Shown one piece after another: positions 6,972 to 8,879 of a stretch of 8,879 nucleotides of DNA. The stretch's first letter is position 1. Every line of letters starts with the position of its first letter. Under the pieces are notes generated by a model. That model was not told the origin of the DNA. It searched no databases and worked only from the letters and a program-made list of their open reading frames with translations. This DNA comes from Caulobacter sp. (GTDB lineage Bacteria > Pseudomonadota > Alphaproteobacteria > Caulobacterales > Caulobacteraceae), in assembly GCA_028291125.1 (NCBI GenBank), contig JAQGIN010000526.1, positions 1 through 8,879 of the forward strand, read 5' to 3'. The translations under genes were made by a program, and so were the position numbers.

Positions 6972-7679
6972 ATGGCCACGGGCGTCAATCGCCGGGGAGT
7001 GTTGGCGCTGACAGGCGCGGCCGCCGTGGCGGCGGCGCCGGCCTCGGGCGCCGCCCAGGCCCGGCCGGCCGCAGCGCGTTTCACCCAGCGGCCCTTGCCG
7101 TTCGACCCCAAGAGCGTGCCCGGCCTGTCCGAAAAGCTGCTGCTCAGCCACCACGACAACAATTACGGCTCGGCGGTGCGCAAGATCACCGCGATCGAGG
7201 CCGAGCTGGCCGGGGCCGATCCGGCCAGCCTGCCCGGCTACCGCCTGGGCGGTTTGAAGCGCGAGCAGCTGCTGGCTCTGAACTCCACCGTCCTGCACGA
7301 GGCCTATTTCCAAAGTTTCGGTCCCGCCGCGCCGCCGTCTCCGGCCCTGGCGGCGGCGATCGAGCGCGACTTCGGCTCGATGGCCCGCTGGACGGCCGAG
7401 TTCTCGGCGGTCGGCAAGTCGCTGGGCGGGGCCTCGGGCTGGGTGTTCCTGGTCTGGAGCGAACGCGACCAGCGGCTGCTGACCCAATGGGCCGCCGACC
7501 ACACCATGGTCAGCGCCGGCGGACGCTTGCTGGTGGCGCTCGACATGTACGAGCACGCCTATCAGATCGACTACGGGGCCAACGCCGCCGGCTATGTCGA
7601 CGCCTATATGCGCGCCCTGACCTGGACCCACGCCAACGCCGCCTTCGCCCAGGCCCAGGCGATCGCCGCGCCGACCTAG
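6972..7679 (+). CDS. Tat-exported Fe/Mn superoxide dismutase-family protein
   Basis: A 235-residue protein of the Fe/Mn superoxide dismutase fold, exported to the periplasm. The N-terminus has a twin-arginine signal (NRRGVLALTG, 6-15, then an Ala-rich stretch), as expected for a protein folded with its metal before export. The four metal ligands can be placed: His60 in LSHHDNNYG, His109 in LHEAYFQSFG, and Asp191 and His195 in DMYEHAYQIDYG. GGASGWVFLVW (152-162) matches the GSGWxWLV segment. Classical second-shell residues are changed: the positions of His30 and Tyr34 of E. coli MnSOD are Asn64 and Ala68, the Trp of DVWEH is Tyr193, and no Gln is found at either usual Gln site (Asp176 or His177 may stand in). 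SD acggag (6960-6965) supports this ATG. It lies 112 bases after the cytochrome and 47 before the ThuA-like gene. It may be a periplasmic SOD or a metalloenzyme with changed activity. Confidence 0.88.
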   Translation: MATGVNRRGVLALTGAAAVAAAPASGAAQARPAAARFTQRPLPFDPKSVPGLSEKLLLSHHDNNYGSAVRKITAIEAELAGADPASLPGYRLGGLKREQLLALNSTVLHEAYFQSFGPAAPPSPALAAAIERDFGSMARWTAEFSAVGKSLGGASGWVFLVWSERDQRLLTQWAADHTMVSAGGRLLVALDMYEHAYQIDYGANAAGYVDAYMRALTWTHANAAFAQAQAIAAPT

Positions 7680-7691
7680 ACCCCGCACATC

Positions 7692-7713
7692 ACCGACCCC
7701 AAAAAGGGGCGGT
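7692..7713 (+). promoter_or_regulatory. Hairpin abutting the ThuA-like gene's ribosome-binding site
   Basis: accg-a-cccc (7692-7700) pairs with gggg-cggt (7706-7713) around an AAAAA loop, with a single bulged A at 7696. The 3' side of the stem ends one base before the SD at 7714-7720. It could be an intercistronic stability element or modulate ribosome access. Confidence 0.4.
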
Positions 7714-7720
7714 CAGGAGG
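7714..7720 (+). promoter_or_regulatory. Shine-Dalgarno that decides the ThuA-like GTG start
   Basis: CAGGAGG with a 6-base spacer before GTG at 7727. The same frame stays open far upstream into the SOD-like gene, but only this start has both a strong SD and a signal peptide immediately after it. Confidence 0.8.
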
Positions 7721-7726
7721 AAAGCC

Positions 7727-8605
7727 GTGAACACCAGGACATCGCGTTTGATCACCGTGGCGCTCGGCGCCCTGGCGCTGGCGTGCGCCCAGCAGGCCGT
7801 CGCCCAGACCGCGCCCGCGGCCACAGCTCAGCCGGCCCCGCGCGTGCAGGGCCAGAACCCCCACGGCATGCACGTCTATATCCGCGCGGGGCTGAAGACC
7901 CACGGCCCGGGCCAGCACGACTATCCGCAGTTCCTCGCCGACTTCAGCAAGATCCTCACCGAGCACGGGGCGGTGGTCGACGGCTCGCTGCACGCGCCCA
8001 GCGCCGCCGAGCTCGAGGGCGTCGACGTGGTGGTGATGTACAAGGGCGACGCCGGCTTCATGAGCCCCAGCGAACGCGCCGCCCTGCAGGCCTTCGTCAA
8101 GCGCGGCGGCGGCATCGTCAGCCTGCACGACGCCCTGTGCGGCCCCGATCCGGCCGACTTCGCCACTCTGGTCGGCGGCGGCAAGAAGCACGGCGAGGTC
8201 AACTACACGCTCGAGGCCGACATCCCCTACACCATCGTCGACCGCGCCAATCCGATCATGCAGGGCATGTCCGACATCACCCTGCCGGACGAGGCCTTCT
8301 TCAGCATGACCTGGGCCAAGGATCCCGGCATTCACGTGCTGGCCACCGCCGTGATCCCCGGCACGCCCAGCGCCGGGACCCACAAGGGCGAGGTCGCGCC
8401 GCAGATCTGGACCTATGAGCACACCGTGGCCGGCGGCCAGCCGGCCAAGGCCTTCGTCTGGATGCAGGGCCACACCTACGCCAACATGACCAATCCCCAG
8501 ATCCTGCCGATGCTGCTGCGCGGCATCGCCTGGGCCGGCGACAAGCCGGTGGGCGAGCTGGTCGACTACAAGGCTCCGCCGCGCGCCCCGCGTCCGGCGC
8601 GCTGA
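7727..8605 (+). CDS. Exported ThuA-like (trehalose utilisation family) protein
   Basis: A 292-residue ThuA-family protein (class I glutamine amidotransferase-like fold), starting at GTG 7727. The signal peptide is MNTRTSRLITVALGALALAC and following, most likely cut after AVA before QTAPA; the Cys at 20 is a poor lipobox, so a lipoprotein is possible but less likely. The ThuA domain runs from about residue 47 to the C-terminus and contains KTHGPGQHDYPQFL, VVVMYKGDAGFMS, KRGGGIVSLHDALCG and WMQGHTYANMTNP. The Pro/Arg-rich tail is probably unstructured. ThuA proteins are linked to metabolism of trehalose, disaccharides and 3-keto-glycosides, and secreted members often accompany sugar oxidation genes. 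That fits the upstream quinoprotein and cytochrome, but the reaction here is inferred, not shown. The 47-base gap after the SOD-like gene suggests co-transcription. Confidence 0.9.
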   Translation: MNTRTSRLITVALGALALACAQQAVAQTAPAATAQPAPRVQGQNPHGMHVYIRAGLKTHGPGQHDYPQFLADFSKILTEHGAVVDGSLHAPSAAELEGVDVVVMYKGDAGFMSPSERAALQAFVKRGGGIVSLHDALCGPDPADFATLVGGGKKHGEVNYTLEADIPYTIVDRANPIMQGMSDITLPDEAFFSMTWAKDPGIHVLATAVIPGTPSAGTHKGEVAPQIWTYEHTVAGGQPAKAFVWMQGHTYANMTNPQILPMLLRGIAWAGDKPVGELVDYKAPPRAPRPAR

Positions 8606-8622
8606 CGGACCGATCCAGACAA

Positions 8623-8650
8623 GACAAAGGCGGCTCGCGCCGCCTTTGTC
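8623..8650. terminator. Bidirectional terminator hairpin between ThuA-like and FAH-family genes
   Basis: A 12-bp perfect stem (gacaaaggcggc at 8623-8634 with gccgcctttgtc at 8639-8650) with a 4-base loop lies 17 bases after the ThuA-like stop and 23 bases from the stop of the convergent gene. No long T-run follows in either direction; the AAA/TTT lies inside the stem. Position and stability make it the likely end of both transcripts. Confidence 0.75.
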
Positions 8651-8673
8651 CGTTCGGGAAAGATGGCCGAAGC

Positions 8674-8879
8674 TTACGCCCCGTAGCGGACCACGCGCTG
8701 GCGCTGCTCGCCCAGGCCGTCGATGCCCAGGGTGATGACGTCGCCCTCCTGAAGCCAGACCGGCGGCTTCATGCCCAGGCCGACGCCGGGCGGGGTGCCG
8801 GTGCTGATGATGTCGCCCGGCTGCAGGCTCATGAACTGGCTGACATAGTGGACGATGAACGGCACGTCGAAGATCAGGC
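8674..8879 (-). CDS. Fumarylacetoacetate hydrolase (FAH) family protein, C-terminal end (5' end outside window)
   Basis: The last ~68 residues of a FAH-family enzyme; the frame is open through the right edge. Visible segments are LIFDVPFIVHYVSQFM, LQPGDIISTGTPPGVGLG, KPPVWLQEGD and IDGLGEQRQRV, ending RYGA before a TAA stop. STGTPPGVG is the conserved C-terminal loop of the family. The sequence resembles the group containing 2,4-diketo-3-deoxy-L-rhamnonate/fuconate hydrolase and 2-hydroxyhepta-2,4-dienedioate isomerase, which cleave or isomerise 2-keto acids in the cytoplasm with a divalent metal. The metal-binding residues lie upstream, outside the window. An IlvD/Edd dehydratase in the same locus favours a sugar-acid pathway role, but aromatic degradation cannot be excluded. 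Confidence 0.93.
   Translation of the reverse strand, partial: LIFDVPFIVHYVSQFMSLQPGDIISTGTPPGVGLGMKPPVWLQEGDVITLGIDGLGEQRQRVVRYGA

Noticed and set aside
7487..7726. Upstream extension of the ThuA-like frame into the SOD-like gene
   Set aside because: The extension is Arg-rich and overlaps a real gene in another frame. GTG at 7727 has a strong SD and starts a proper signal peptide.

Overview
The window is GC-rich DNA with compact genes and strong G/C bias at third codon positions. It looks like an alphaproteobacterium, most likely Caulobacteraceae (Caulobacter or Phenylobacterium) or a close relative. The reasons are a long TonB-dependent receptor of the oligotroph type, a sugar-acid dehydratase ending like the Caulobacter/Rhizobium enzymes, a promoter resembling the Caulobacter housekeeping consensus, and a palindromic repeat of a kind I associate with Caulobacter and sphingomonads. 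The taxonomic call is inference.

Layout from left to right. (1) The C-terminal ~345 residues of an IlvD/Edd-family sugar-acid dehydratase (+), cut by the window edge. (2) A convergent gap (1044-1230) with a perfect 29-bp inverted repeat made of two REP-like units, plus a terminator-like hairpin. (3) A 951-residue TonB-dependent receptor on the minus strand. (4) A 458-bp divergent control region with a good sigma70-type promoter for the plus side and several inverted repeats. (5) A plus-strand run of four genes for exported proteins: a PQQ-dependent dehydrogenase, a small c-type cytochrome overlapping it by one base, a Tat-exported Fe/Mn superoxide dismutase-like protein with altered second-shell residues, and a ThuA-like protein. 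(6) A 12-bp terminator hairpin. (7) The C-terminal end of a fumarylacetoacetate hydrolase (FAH) family protein on the minus strand, cut by the right edge.

Taken together this looks like a sugar or glycoside acquisition and oxidation locus. The receptor would bring a carbohydrate across the outer membrane, the quinoprotein would oxidise it in the periplasm and pass electrons to the cytochrome, and the ThuA-like protein would act on the sugar or oxidised product. The flanking IlvD/Edd dehydratase and FAH-type hydrolase are typical of non-phosphorylating sugar-acid catabolism in the cytoplasm (pentonate, rhamnonate or fuconate type pathways). The substrate cannot be read from the sequence. The most unusual element is the exported SOD-like protein placed between the oxidase/cytochrome pair and ThuA. 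It keeps the four metal ligands but lacks the usual Tyr34 and His30 of classical SODs, so its chemistry may differ.
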